Positions 10,035-18,748 of a stretch of DNA of 64,000 nucleotides are shown here, piece by piece. The notes below the pieces were generated by a model. The model was not told where the DNA came from. It did no database searches and saw only the letters and a program-made list of their open reading frames with translations. The stretch is from Atopobium sp. oral taxon 810 str. F0209. GTDB taxonomy: Bacteria; Actinomycetota; Coriobacteriia; Coriobacteriales; Atopobiaceae. Where the stretch lies: the NCBI RefSeq assembly GCF_000466405.1, contig NZ_KE952937.1, forward strand, positions 1 to 64,000, read 5' to 3'. The first letter of the stretch is position 1. Every line of letters begins with the position of its first letter. A program made the translations under genes and the position numbers.

Positions 10035-10907
10035 TTACTCAGTCTCACCAAAAGCATATCTCTCAAAGCCGAGAATCTCGATGGTATCATCTGCGGCCTT
10101 GGAAACCTTCTTTGCAAGCTCACTGATGGTGACATCAGAATCCTTGATAAAGACTTGCTCGGTAAGGACGTTTTCCTTGTAATACTTGTTAACACGACCC
10201 TCGATCATCTTTTGCTGAACAAACTCAGGCTTACCAGACTCAGCGGCCTGTGCAGCATAAATGGTTTTCTCACGTTCAAGCAGGTCGGCGGGAACATCCT
10301 CACGGCGTGCAGCAACAGGGTCGGCAGCAACAACCTGCATGGCAACGTCATGCGCAAAAGCTTTGAAATCCTCATTTGCAGCAGTCTCTGCTTTAGCAAA
10401 AGAGAAGGACACAAGGTCTGCAAGCTTGCCACCAAGATGGATATAGCTAGCAAGAGCGCACGTGGAAGTCATACGCTTAAAACGAACAATCTTCATGTTC
10501 TCGCCGATGACATGAATCATCTCGGTAAGCTCGGACTCAACGGTACCCTCGCCCATTGCGCAAGCCTTAAGTGCATCGACATCTGCAGGGTCGTTTTCAG
10601 CAACGACCTTGGCAAGATCGGCAGCAAAGCCAGTAAACTTGGGGTTGGTGCCCACAAAGTCGGTTTCGCAGGTAAGCTCAAGCAGTGCACCAGTCTTGCC
10701 ATCCTCGGACACGTACGTAGCAACAGTACCCTCATTGGTAGCACGACCAGAACGCTTTACTGCCTTGGCTACACCCATCTCACGAAGAACGTCAATTGCG
10801 CGCTCAATATCGCCATCAGCTTTCACAAGAGCCTTTTTGCACTCCATCATCGGGGAGTTTGTCATCTCGCGGAGCTGCTTAACAAGAGCAGCGGTAATCT
10901 GTGCCAT
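10035..10907 (-). CDS. tsf: Translation elongation factor Ts
   Basis: Nucleotide-exchange factor for EF-Tu. The N-terminal UBA-like part reads LVKQLREMTNSPMMECKKAL. The TDFVGTNP motif follows, and the dimerisation and C-terminal module region carries ILGFERYAFGE at the end. At 291 aa it is normal. The start is the ATG at 10905-10907 with AAAGGAGGTCACC upstream. Antisense frames are unusually open here because of codon composition and are not genes. It is co-transcribed with rpsB. Confidence 0.97.
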   Translation of the reverse strand: MAQITAALVKQLREMTNSPMMECKKALVKADGDIERAIDVLREMGVAKAVKRSGRATNEGTVATYVSEDGKTGALLELTCETDFVGTNPKFTGFAADLAKVVAENDPADVDALKACAMGEGTVESELTEMIHVIGENMKIVRFKRMTSTCALASYIHLGGKLADLVSFSFAKAETAANEDFKAFAHDVAMQVVAADPVAARREDVPADLLEREKTIYAAQAAESGKPEFVQQKMIEGRVNKYYKENVLTEQVFIKDSDVTISELAKKVSKAADDTIEILGFERYAFGETE

Positions 10908-10947
10908 GGTGACCTCCTTTAAGGGTCTATTTGTTGGTTGGTCTGAA

Positions 10948-11715
10948 TTACTCTGCAGCAGGAGCTTCGGTGGCCATCTCAGCCTCAACGGAAGCGGCAT
11001 CTTCGCCTGCCATCTCAGCAGCAGTCATTTGCTCCTTGCCAGAACCAGCAAGAACTGCATCAGCAGCAAGCTGGCACATCAAATCAACGGAACGAATAGC
11101 ATCATCGTTTGCAGGAATGCCGTAATCAATCACGTCAGGGTCAGAGTTGGTATCAAGAAGACCAACAACGGGGATGTGAAGACGGTTGGCCTCCTTGATG
11201 GCAATCTCCTCGCGCTTAGTATCAACAACAAAGAGTGCCTGAGGCAGGGCGCGCATATCACGAACACCACCAAGGTTACGCTGCAGTTTCTCGAGCTCCT
11301 TGGTAAGCACGGCCTGCTCTTTCTTGCCACGACGAGCCATGTCACCAGTCTCAACCATAGCCTCGAGCTGTTCCATACGATCAATACGAGAACGCATGGT
11401 TACAAAGTTGGTGAGCATGCCACCAAGCCAGCGCTGATTGATGTAGGGCATACCAGCGCGAGCAGCTTGAGTAGAAATAGGCTCCTGAGCCTGCTTCTTG
11501 GTACCAACAAACAAAACATTGCCACCCTTAGCAGCAGTCTCCTTGAGGAAGGTATAGGCTTTGTCAGCGTCAAAAAGGGTTTGCTTTAGATCGAGAATGT
11601 AGATGCCATTGCGCTCACCAAAGATATAAGGCTTCATCTTTGGGTTCCAGCGACGGGTCTGGTGACCATAGTGGCAACCTGCATCAAGTAAGGTCTGAAT
11701 AGTAATCTTAGCCAT
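10948..11715 (-). CDS. rpsB: 30S ribosomal protein S2
   Basis: Small-subunit protein S2. Signatures: [19 protein letters not shown] and YILDLKQT near the N-terminus, [23 protein letters not shown], and [15 protein letters not shown]. The tail beyond about residue 225 is acidic and alanine-rich. At 255 aa it is normal. It leads the rpsB-tsf operon. A promoter and a structured 5' leader are visible upstream, consistent with the autoregulation known for S2 in other bacteria. Confidence 0.97.
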   Translation of the reverse strand: MAKITIQTLLDAGCHYGHQTRRWNPKMKPYIFGERNGIYILDLKQTLFDADKAYTFLKETAAKGGNVLFVGTKKQAQEPISTQAARAGMPYINQRWLGGMLTNFVTMRSRIDRMEQLEAMVETGDMARRGKKEQAVLTKELEKLQRNLGGVRDMRALPQALFVVDTKREEIAIKEANRLHIPVVGLLDTNSDPDVIDYGIPANDDAIRSVDLMCQLAADAVLAGSGKEQMTAAEMAGEDAASVEAEMATEAPAAE

Positions 11716-11759
11716 CTTTAACCTCCATTGGTTGATCCTCCGCGTGGTGTCATCCCCTT

Positions 11760-11800
11760 AAGCCACCTAGGTTATGGCTGTAGCCTAGGCACCATGGCTT
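11760..11800 (-). promoter_or_regulatory. Candidate S2 autoregulatory leader hairpin
   Basis: In the rpsB 5' UTR, AAGCCA (11795-11800) and CCTAGG (11784-11789) pair with CCTAGG (11766-11771) and TGGCTT (11760-11765). This gives a two-part stem with a 5-base asymmetric bulge on one side. It lies about 45 bases upstream of the start codon. Binding of S2 is an inference from other bacteria. Confidence 0.5.
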
Positions 11801-11826
11801 TTGGGTGGCCACGCGTGTGAAATATA

Positions 11827-11880
11827 CTGTGCGGACGCACAGCAATTAGACAGTATAACAGCTTAGCTAAGCAGCACCAA
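11827..11880 (-). promoter_or_regulatory. rpsB promoter with adjoining palindrome
   Basis: On the minus strand TTGGTG (11875-11880) and TATACT (11852-11857) are 17 bases apart. The predicted start near 11845 falls at the edge of CTGTGCG-TC-CGCACAG (11827-11842), a perfect 7-bp inverted repeat. That repeat would be a hairpin at the extreme 5' end of the transcript or an operator. Confidence 0.55.
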
Positions 11881-11928
11881 GCTCACATTGAGAGCAATTT
11901 TGCCATCACAAGGCGCCCAAATCCGCAA

Positions 11929-12879
11929 CTAATCTGCCCTTGGATGTGCCTGGCGAGCCGCCTCTTTGAGACGATCTATTGAAAGATGTGTATAAATTTG
12001 AGTCGTGGAAAGATCCGCATGCCCCAAAAGTTCTTGAACAGAACGTATATCTGCTCCCCCTGAAAGCAGCTCTGTAGCATATGAGTGGCGCATAGCATGA
12101 GGCGTAAGTGAAGGATCAAGACCTGCCAGCTTGATATAGTGCGAAAAACGTACCCTCAACGCATCTGCACTCATACGCTTACCACGTGTAGAGATAAATA
12201 CCGCCTGCCTATCAGCATCGCTTTGTACTTTCGCCTTTGCTAACAGCGCTGGACGCGCGAATTGATAATAGTCAAGCAAACGCTTAATAGCTTCAGGATA
12301 AAGTGGAACGATACGTTCCTTGGAACCTTTTCCAAAAAGACGAGCTTGTTTAAGATCCAAATCGATGTCAGATATATTAAGGGCAGATATTTCTGAGATA
12401 CGTCCCCCTGTCGCCGCTAATAATTCTAAATAAGCACGGTCACGTATTCCCTCACTACTGCTGAGATCACAAGCAGCAAGAAGTTTTTCTACTGAAGCAG
12501 CATCAAGCGTATGAGGCAAAGTCTTTGCTCTTTTAGGACTCGCAACAGCTGCAGCACAATCTTTTTCGGTAAAACCCTCTCTCACAAGCCAACGATATAT
12601 ATCGCGGATAGCAGAAAGCCTCCGGTCAATGGTAGATGGGGCATAGCGCGCACGTACCTGCTCGGCAAGCCAAGAACGAATTTGACGGTGAGAGACTTCA
12701 AGTCCATCAATCTGCTGACGCTCAAGCCAGGCACAGTATGCTTCCAAATCACCTTGATAAGCACGTAGTGTATGAACAGAAAGATTGCGAACGTCTTTAA
12801 GATAGGTTAGGTACTGCTTGACCAATACTGAAAAATCTTGCTGCCCTTGCTGTTCTTTCTGAGCGTCTATAGAATTCAT
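11929..12879 (-). CDS. xerC: Tyrosine recombinase XerC
   Basis: Site-specific recombinase resolving chromosome dimers at dif. The N-terminal SAM-like DNA-binding domain covers about residues 15-105. The catalytic residues are all visible: Arg in ATGGRISE, Lys in GKGSKER, His and Arg in HAMRHSYA, His in LLGHADLS, and the nucleophile Tyr in TTQIYTH. At 316 aa it is normal. It overlaps the trmFO stop (ATGA), an arrangement shared with Firmicutes, where trmFO-xerC is conserved. That context favours XerC over a phage integrase. Confidence 0.92.
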   Translation of the reverse strand: MNSIDAQKEQQGQQDFSVLVKQYLTYLKDVRNLSVHTLRAYQGDLEAYCAWLERQQIDGLEVSHRQIRSWLAEQVRARYAPSTIDRRLSAIRDIYRWLVREGFTEKDCAAAVASPKRAKTLPHTLDAASVEKLLAACDLSSSEGIRDRAYLELLAATGGRISEISALNISDIDLDLKQARLFGKGSKERIVPLYPEAIKRLLDYYQFARPALLAKAKVQSDADRQAVFISTRGKRMSADALRVRFSHYIKLAGLDPSLTPHAMRHSYATELLSGGADIRSVQELLGHADLSTTQIYTHLSIDRLKEAARQAHPRAD

Positions 12880-14261
12880 GCGTCCTCATGACCTTCCACA
12901 GAGGCATTTTCCCAGTTTGTATCAGGCCATGTACCTGCATACTTACCAAAAAGGTCTTGTCGATTTTGTACAAAGACTTCCATATCTGTTTTTGCACGTT
13001 TGGCATATGCAGCATAGCGTTCTCGCTTTTTGAGACGCGGACCATCCAATGGAGGTACGATGCCAAAATTAACATGCATGGGCTGGTAATCAACACAAAA
13101 GGGATCTGAAGCGTAGTGTACCAACGAACCAAATGCTGCGGTTGGTGGCAACTCTGGAGCTGCAAGGCCTTTAAGGGCTGCATAGGTATTGAGTGCCGCA
13201 AACAGACCCGAAGCAATCGCCTCGGTATAGCCCTCGGTACCCGTAATCTGCCCTGCAAGACGAATTTGGGTTCCAGGTACGCAAAAACCGCGTTCTAGCA
13301 CATGTGGACTGTCCACAAAACTATTTCTATGCATAACGCCATAACGGAAAAACTCTGCATGTTCAAGACCTGGTATAAGACGAAATATTCGTTTTTGCTC
13401 ACCCCAGTTAAGGTTGGTCTGAAAACCTACAAGGTTATAAGCAGTTTTATTGACGTTCTCCGCACGTAACTGAACTGCTGCCCAAGGGCGATGACCTGTG
13501 CGAGGATCGGTCAAACCTACAGGTTTAAGCGCTCCAAACCTCAAGGAGTCAATACCACTACGGGCTACTTCTTCAATAGGCTGACAGGCACTAAAGAGAT
13601 CCTTTTGTTCAAAATCGCGAGCAATCACACGTTTGGCTGAGATAAGCTCTCCTACAAGCTGCTCGTATTCTTTTTTGTTTAAAGGACAGTTGAGATAATC
13701 ACCACTACCTGCTTCTTCATAACGTGACTGACTAAAAATAATTTCTTTATCAAGAGACTCCGCATCAACAATAGGAGCGGCCGCATCATAAAACGACATA
13801 CGACTTGCCCCAAGCTTTTCTGAAAGTGCCTCAAAGAGTGACTGTGAGCAAAGAGGACCTGCAGCAATAACTGCATAGCCCTTCGGAAGATTCGTTACTT
13901 CTTTGCGAACAACTTCAATAAGAGGCTCAGCTTCAATGGCAGCATTGACTAGCTGCGAGAATTGCTCCCTATCAACTGCAAGCGCTCCACCTGCTGGTAC
14001 GCTTGCTTTAAGGGCAAGTTCAATCAAGGCAGAACCCATGAGCACGAGTTCACGTTTGAGCAACCCCGCCGCACTATCAGCTCGAAGAGATTTAAGAGAG
14101 TTGGAACAAACAAGCTCAGCAAAATCTGACGTTCTGTGTGCAGGAGATAGCACTTGAGGACGCATCTCATAAAGCCTCACAGCGATACCACGACGCGCAA
14201 GTGTCAACGCACACTCACTACCTGCAAGACCTCCGCCAACAATATCAACAACTACTGCCAT
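12876..14261 (-). CDS. trmFO: Methylenetetrahydrofolate-tRNA-(uracil-5-)-methyltransferase
   Basis: Folate- and FAD-dependent enzyme making ribothymidine at position 54 of tRNAs. The FAD dinucleotide motif VDIVGGGLAGSE is at residues 5-16. The conserved cysteines sit in LVCSNSLKS and YLNCPLNKKEYE. Other family blocks are VDREQFSQ, RPWAAVQLRAE and QITGTEGYTE. The C-terminal block HVNFGIVPPL is also typical. At 461 aa it is slightly longer than the B. subtilis protein. Its presence implies no SAM-dependent TrmA is required for T54. Confidence 0.95.
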   Translation of the reverse strand: MAVVVDIVGGGLAGSECALTLARRGIAVRLYEMRPQVLSPAHRTSDFAELVCSNSLKSLRADSAAGLLKRELVLMGSALIELALKASVPAGGALAVDREQFSQLVNAAIEAEPLIEVVRKEVTNLPKGYAVIAAGPLCSQSLFEALSEKLGASRMSFYDAAAPIVDAESLDKEIIFSQSRYEEAGSGDYLNCPLNKKEYEQLVGELISAKRVIARDFEQKDLFSACQPIEEVARSGIDSLRFGALKPVGLTDPRTGHRPWAAVQLRAENVNKTAYNLVGFQTNLNWGEQKRIFRLIPGLEHAEFFRYGVMHRNSFVDSPHVLERGFCVPGTQIRLAGQITGTEGYTEAIASGLFAALNTYAALKGLAAPELPPTAAFGSLVHYASDPFCVDYQPMHVNFGIVPPLDGPRLKKRERYAAYAKRAKTDMEVFVQNRQDLFGKYAGTWPDTNWENASVEGHEDA

Positions 14262-14300
14262 ATAGGATCAACCAATCAAAGAAGGCTCATCGAAAAACGG

Positions 14301-15209
14301 TCATAGGTGACCTGTATTTTGTCCAATTCTAGCGCGTGTATTCAAATAGTCAGCAGTAGGAGCATAACGACCATCAGGAAGTCGCTCAACAATATTTTTG
14401 GTCTCATACTCAGAAAGTGTCCGCAAAAGCGTGAGGGGATCCATGCCTAAAGTCGTAGCCAGCTCATCAGGTCGCGTAGCAGAGGCAATGAGAGCAGACA
14501 GCACTCTCCCCTCCTCTGCAGGTATTTGTCCTGTCCAGGCGCGGAGACAGCCAAAATCAAGAGCAATCATGGCTTCTAAATCTTGCTCACTGCATACCAT
14601 TGCGGCACCATCGGCAATAAGGCGATTCGTACCAACTGATTGGGGCGAAAAAATTGAGCCAGGTACTGCATAAACTCTTCGTCCTAAATTTGTCGCAACC
14701 TCGGCTGTACTAGTAGTCCCCGAACGAACACCTGCCTCACACACAAACAAAACCTCTCCTAAAGCTGCAATGAGCTGATTACGTTTAGGAAAAGCCCAAC
14801 GTTTGGGAGGTCGACCCCAACACTCCATAGAAACTATCGCACCACCCTGGGCTAGGGCCCCCTCAAAGACGTCACGTGAACTGTCTGGATACACAAGATC
14901 GGCACCTGTTCCACAGACCACTATGGTCTTTCCACCAGCGGCAAGAGCTGCACGTGCCGCGGCACTATCGCAACCACGTGCACCACCAGAAACTACGCAA
15001 AGTCCGCACTCAGCGGCAACACGTCCTGCCATGCGTGAAGCTGCAATACCATAAGGAGTTGCCTGCCGGGCACCCACTACAGAGAGTTTTCGTTCTGCTA
15101 ATACATCTAGGTCACCATACACATAAAGAGTATCTGGAGGCTTTTCTAACAATTCTAATTCTGTGGGATATGCTTCATCTCCTAAGTGCAATTCATGACT
15201 TGTATACAT
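14301..15209 (-). CDS. dprA: DNA-processing protein DprA
   Basis: Loads RecA on incoming single-stranded DNA during natural transformation. It has the Rossmann-like core with VVGARQATPYG, VVSGGARGCDSAAARAAL and VCGTGADLVYP. The FPKRNQLIAAL and RSGTTSTAEVA motifs follow. A C-terminal winged-helix-like segment spans about residues 225-290. The N-terminal SAM domain of longer homologues is absent. It is immediately downstream of comM, so a competence-related pair is present. Confidence 0.94.
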   Translation of the reverse strand: MYTSHELHLGDEAYPTELELLEKPPDTLYVYGDLDVLAERKLSVVGARQATPYGIAASRMAGRVAAECGLCVVSGGARGCDSAAARAALAAGGKTIVVCGTGADLVYPDSSRDVFEGALAQGGAIVSMECWGRPPKRWAFPKRNQLIAALGEVLFVCEAGVRSGTTSTAEVATNLGRRVYAVPGSIFSPQSVGTNRLIADGAAMVCSEQDLEAMIALDFGCLRAWTGQIPAEEGRVLSALIASATRPDELATTLGMDPLTLLRTLSEYETKNIVERLPDGRYAPTADYLNTRARIGQNTGHL

Positions 15210-15221
15210 ACTTTTGCCTCT

Positions 15222-16715
15222 CTATGAACTCATCGTACGATACGAACATGCTTCGATAATGTCAGTACTGTTTACTTCATCCCGACAGTCCAAATCTGCA
15301 ATTGTCCTTGCTACTCTTACAACTCGTGAAATAGCTCTACCTCCAAAAGACTTTCTTCGAGCAATATCTTCCAAGGTGTTTTGAGCTTTAAGATCGAGTG
15401 CGGCAATTTCAGCGAGGCTGCTTGTATGCAATTTTTCATTACGTGCAACTCTCCATGCGCAAAACTCTCGAGCTTGACAGACAATCTCTTTCATCTGAGT
15501 AGAACTTGTACCTAACTCCCCTTGAATAACGCGCGATTCCTTAGGTCGTGTCACATTAACCTGCAAATCAATACGATCCATTAAAGGGCCGCCAATACGT
15601 CCTTGGTAGCGAGTGATTTGCCCAGGACTACAGGTACATACATGCCCTAAATCACCCAGATAACCACAGGGACATGGGTTGGCAGCAGCAACTAATTGAA
15701 AGGCACAGGGAAATCTATAAATACCATCTACGCGAACAATACGCACTTCTTTATCTTCAAGGGGCTGGCGTAAGGCTTGCAGGGTAGCTGGAGCAAATTC
15801 TGGCAGCTCGTCCAAAAACAAAATGCCATGATGGGCTAACGATACCTCGCCAGGCATAACAGGTCTGCCACCACCCACCATGCCTGCATATGAAATAGAA
15901 TGATGAGGTAATCTAAAAGGGCGAATCATTTGAAAACCCTCAGCTAGGGGTTCTCCTGCCAAGGAATGAATAAGCAGCACCTCTGTCTGTTCTTCCGCAG
16001 CTAAGCTTGGGAGTATAGTGGGTAGGCGCTTGGCAAGCATGGTTTTCCCTGCCCCAGGAGGGCCCACCATGAGTAAACCATGGCCGCCTGTAGCAGCCAA
16101 GCAAAAAGCACGTTTGGCTATCTCTTGGTCTATAACATCGGCAAAATCAAGGCTATTTGACAGCTTTGGGGTTTCTAAAAACTGAGTTTGCTTGTCATAA
16201 GCTAATCGGTCCACCCCCTGTTTAAGCTGGTTCAAGCTTGTGAGTACCTTCATATGTGATGCCAAATTTGCTGGTAAAGCCTCTCCTGCCCCCGATATCA
16301 ACTCCAAACCCATTTCATTGGCAAGAAGCGCATAAGCGACCATTCCTCGTACAGCAGCTACCCCACCATCCAATGCGAGTTCCCCCACAAAAAGGCAGTT
16401 ATCTAGATCTGTATGGGGAATTTGTCCGGTAGCAGCAAGAGTTGCTACCGCTATAGGTAAATCCAAACCACTCCCCCGCTTTTTCAGTTCTCCAGGAGCA
16501 AGATTGACCGTAATATGGAGTCGTGGCAATTCATAGGCAGATGCCTTACAAGCACAGCGCACGCGTGGCCGCGCTTCCAAGACTGCGGAATCAGGCATAC
16601 CAACAATGGTCATCCCAGGAATTCCAGCAGCAAGAGATACCTCTACGGTTACAGGAAGAGCTTCGGCTCCCCTAATAACTGCTGTATGTACTGCAAATCG
16701 AGACTGTGTTGCCAT
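15222..16715 (-). CDS. comM: YifB/ComM family AAA+ ATPase (Mg-chelatase-like)
   Basis: Hexameric helicase-like AAA+ protein promoting branch migration during integration of transformed DNA. The N-terminal Lon-like domain includes GIPGMTIVGMPDSAVLEAR. The AAA+ domain has Walker A VGPPGAGKTM, Walker B GILFLDELPEF and sensor FQLVAAANPCPCG. The cysteine cluster CPCGYLGD...CTCSP is typical. The C-terminal region holds the conserved DRIDLQVNV and SFGGRAISRVVRVART stretches. I give the ATG at 16713-16715, just after the yraN stop. An ATG at 16722-16724 overlapping yraN is equally possible. The longer frame to 16817 runs through yraN and is unlikely. Confidence 0.93.
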   Translation of the reverse strand: MATQSRFAVHTAVIRGAEALPVTVEVSLAAGIPGMTIVGMPDSAVLEARPRVRCACKASAYELPRLHITVNLAPGELKKRGSGLDLPIAVATLAATGQIPHTDLDNCLFVGELALDGGVAAVRGMVAYALLANEMGLELISGAGEALPANLASHMKVLTSLNQLKQGVDRLAYDKQTQFLETPKLSNSLDFADVIDQEIAKRAFCLAATGGHGLLMVGPPGAGKTMLAKRLPTILPSLAAEEQTEVLLIHSLAGEPLAEGFQMIRPFRLPHHSISYAGMVGGGRPVMPGEVSLAHHGILFLDELPEFAPATLQALRQPLEDKEVRIVRVDGIYRFPCAFQLVAAANPCPCGYLGDLGHVCTCSPGQITRYQGRIGGPLMDRIDLQVNVTRPKESRVIQGELGTSSTQMKEIVCQAREFCAWRVARNEKLHTSSLAEIAALDLKAQNTLEDIARRKSFGGRAISRVVRVARTIADLDCRDEVNSTDIIEACSYRTMSS

Positions 16716-16716
16716 T

Positions 16717-17130
16717 TTATTCATCCCACACATAAGCATGGGGAATGTAGCGTACATGGGCGTTGTGCTGACCATATACGTTAAGTGCAAGCACGCTAAA
16801 ATACACCTGTGTCTCAAGAGAATGAGCGCTGAGATACATCAGCGCAATATCGCGATAGCGATGTTGCTTGGCCTGATTAACTGCCTCTTCAGGATATATC
16901 GCTGAAGCTTCCTTGGTGGTATATCGTGTTTTCACCTCAACGAGGTGAATATGCTTCTTATCATCAATCGCAACGATATCTGCCTCTCCAGCAGAACAAA
17001 TCCAATTACGCTCTACAATTTTTAGGCCAATAGTTTTTTCTAAATAACGACAAGCTAAGCACTCACCTAGATGACCTAGCTCCTTTGAAGTCAACTCTGA
17101 AATTGGTTTTTCACGCTCTGCTGCTTCCAA
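16717..17130 (-). CDS. UPF0102 family endonuclease-like protein (YraN)
   Basis: Small restriction-endonuclease-fold protein of unknown cellular role, frequently next to rnhB and comM as here. It shows LGHLGECLACRYLEK, then NWICSAGEADIVAIDD and LVEVKTRY, which hold the D-E-K type catalytic residues of the PD-(D/E)xK fold. At 137 aa it is normal. The start codon is TTG (17128-17130), supported by GGGAG 6 bases upstream. Confidence 0.9.
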   Translation of the reverse strand: MEAAEREKPISELTSKELGHLGECLACRYLEKTIGLKIVERNWICSAGEADIVAIDDKKHIHLVEVKTRYTTKEASAIYPEEAVNQAKQHRYRDIALMYLSAHSLETQVYFSVLALNVYGQHNAHVRYIPHAYVWDE

Positions 17131-17304
17131 AATTTCTCCCTTCTCGGTCCCTCATAAGACTTTGAAGAAAGCAACTTGGATTTTGCTTGTTACCAAGCTG
17201 ACCTTCAGCTGCAAGCAGTCTTGCAATTGCAGCTGCATAACAAGGCAGTCCAGCAGTAATATCTCAACTGACAAGAATCGCAAAAGTGTGGCACAAAAAT
17301 ATTC
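17131..17304. other. Intergenic stretch with a 9-bp inverted repeat and an unassigned open frame
   Basis: This is unusually long spacing for this compact cluster. CAGCTGCAA (17206-17214) and TTGCAGCTG (17227-17235) form a perfect inverted repeat. On the minus strand one frame stays open for about 45 codons (reading LPCYAAAIARLLAAEGQLG within it) up to the yraN start but has no start codon after a TGA. It may be a decayed gene end or chance. Confidence 0.3.
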
Positions 17305-18090
17305 TTAAAAAAGCGATGGCATTTCCACAAAGTTGCTGCAAAAACTTACACGATGAAGAGGTGTGAGTCCAAATCGCTTAATTGCGGCAATATGTTCTGC
17401 AGAACCATAGCCTTTACAAGAAGCAAAGTTGTATTCAGGATAACTTTTGCCATACTCAATCATCAGTTGATCTCGTGTCACTTTGGCAACAATCGAGGCT
17501 GCGGCAATTGAGGCAATCTTTGCATCGCCTTTAACAATCGTACGCTCCTTGGGATGAGCATGAACGGGATTTCCATCAATCAAAACAGAGTCTGGTTCAA
17601 CCCCTGTATCAACAATAGCTTCACTCATTGCTTGTCTAAGCGAAGCTGCCATACCCTGTTTATCGATTACATCAGCAGGTATATGGGAAATACCTATAGA
17701 AACTGCCACGGTCTGAATTCGTAAAGCAAGCTCGCGTCTCTGCTGGGGACTCAGTTGTTTGGAGTCATTAACACCCAAAATCTCTGGCTCATCTGGCAAT
17801 ACCACTGCTGCCACGGTCAAAGGTCCTGCTATTGCGCCTCTACCCACCTCATCTACACCCACAATGATGCCTGAGCCACCAAGTTCTCTCTGCAGGCGAT
17901 ACATCCCCTGCACACGGCTGCATTCCTGCAAGAAATGTTCTTGACGCCTACGTGCACTTTTTACCGCTTGTTGCACCTGACTCCTCGGATCTTCTGCGTA
18001 GCGAGAAATCAAGTCATCTAGTTCATCATGAGAGGCAGTTTTAAAAAGCCCCGCTATCTCTCGTGCTGTCGCAGCATGCTCCACAGACAT
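17305..18090 (-). CDS. rnhB: Ribonuclease HII
   Basis: Removes ribonucleotides and RNA from RNA-DNA hybrids. The catalytic carboxylates are in VGVDEVGRGAIAGP, VNDSKQLS and VLIDGNPV, and in the C-terminal KVTRDQLM. The GDAKIASIAAASIVAK helix follows. The family core begins near residue 75. The first 70 residues form a helical extension of the kind seen in B. subtilis RnhB. At 261 aa this fits the extended subclass. Confidence 0.95.
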   Translation of the reverse strand: MSVEHAATAREIAGLFKTASHDELDDLISRYAEDPRSQVQQAVKSARRRQEHFLQECSRVQGMYRLQRELGGSGIIVGVDEVGRGAIAGPLTVAAVVLPDEPEILGVNDSKQLSPQQRRELALRIQTVAVSIGISHIPADVIDKQGMAASLRQAMSEAIVDTGVEPDSVLIDGNPVHAHPKERTIVKGDAKIASIAAASIVAKVTRDQLMIEYGKSYPEYNFASCKGYGSAEHIAAIKRFGLTPLHRVSFCSNFVEMPSLF

Positions 18091-18138
18091 CCTCCCTCAT
18101 TTTATTCAAATAAAATGTAGCACAGCAAGCCCATAGCA

Positions 18139-18164
18139 CAAAAAAGCCGCCCCGAAGGACGGCT
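18139..18164 (-). terminator. Terminator of rplS
   Basis: On the minus strand AGCCGTCC-TTCG-GGGCGGCT (arms 18145-18152 and 18157-18164, one G-U) is followed by a T-run. It begins 27 bases after the rplS stop, so rplS is a single-gene unit. Confidence 0.85.
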
Positions 18165-18190
18165 GAAGCACTCTTTTTGTTGCACTAAAA

Positions 18191-18535
18191 CTAGATACGC
18201 TTCTCGCGAAGACGAGCAGCCTTGCCAACGCGATCGCGGAGGAAGTACAGCTTTGCACGGTGTACTTGACCATGACGAACAACTTCGAGCTTTGCAATCT
18301 TGGGAGAGTGCATGGGGAATGTACGCTCAACACCAATGCCAAAGCTAAGCTTACGAACCGTAAAGGTCTCGCGAGCACCTTCGCCACTAATGCGAATAAC
18401 ATCACCCTGGAAGACCTGCAGACGCTCGCGCTCGCCTTCCTTAATGCGGTAATGCACCTTGACGTTATCGCCAACGATGACGGTGGGGATATCCTCACGA
18501 ATCTGCTGACGCTCAATCGCCTTGATGTAGTCCAT
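18191..18535 (-). CDS. rplS: 50S ribosomal protein L19
   Basis: L19 lies at the subunit interface. The 114-aa sequence has the typical start [17 protein letters not shown], then [13 protein letters not shown] and [14 protein letters not shown]. Near the end come [15 protein letters not shown] and [15 protein letters not shown]. The start is the ATG at 18533-18535 with AGGA 6-7 bases upstream. The frame extends to 18592 but without a ribosome site. It has its own promoter and terminator, separated from the trmD/rimM operon in which rplS often lies. Confidence 0.96.
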   Translation of the reverse strand: MDYIKAIERQQIREDIPTVIVGDNVKVHYRIKEGERERLQVFQGDVIRISGEGARETFTVRKLSFGIGVERTFPMHSPKIAKLEVVRHGQVHRAKLYFLRDRVGKAARLREKRI

Positions 18536-18561
18536 GAAACTTCCTGTCTTCTCGTCCAGAG

Positions 18562-18585
18562 GTGCCGCCAACTCAAGCACGGCAC
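18562..18585 (-). promoter_or_regulatory. Candidate L19 leader hairpin
   Basis: GTGCCG (18580-18585 read on the minus strand) pairs with CGGCAC (18562-18567) across a 12-base loop, in the rplS 5' UTR about 30 bases before the start. Leader-mediated control is known for L19 in Firmicutes. Here it is inference. Confidence 0.35.
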
Positions 18586-18610
18586 ATGGCATGTTTACAC
18601 ACTGTGAGTC

Positions 18611-18639
18611 ATTTTAAGCGTTTATCAAGCCCCTTACAA
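18611..18639 (-). promoter_or_regulatory. Promoter of rplS
   Basis: On the minus strand TTGTAA (18634-18639) and TAAAAT (18611-18616) have a 17-base spacer. It lies between the ppdK terminator and rplS, about 75 bases before the start codon. Confidence 0.55.
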
Positions 18640-18691
18640 GTACCAATAAAGGTTTTTGTCTGCCGTATCACATAAGCTACGTGCAATTTCA

Positions 18692-18720
18692 CAAAAAAGA
18701 GGAGCCCCGAGAGGCTCCTC
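18692..18720 (-). terminator. Terminator of ppdK
   Basis: On the minus strand GAGGAGCC-TCTCGG-GGCTCCTC (arms 18699-18706 and 18713-18720) is followed by TTTTTTG, 28 bases after the ppdK stop. Confidence 0.88.
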
Positions 18721-18748
18721 CCAAAATCAGTTTGATGCAAAAATCAAA

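Noticed and set aside
9966-11589. Long plus-strand open frames (318 and 326 codons) opposite tsf and rpsB
   Set aside because: They are antisense to certain ribosomal/translation genes with strong codon bias, show no family motifs and lack ribosome sites.
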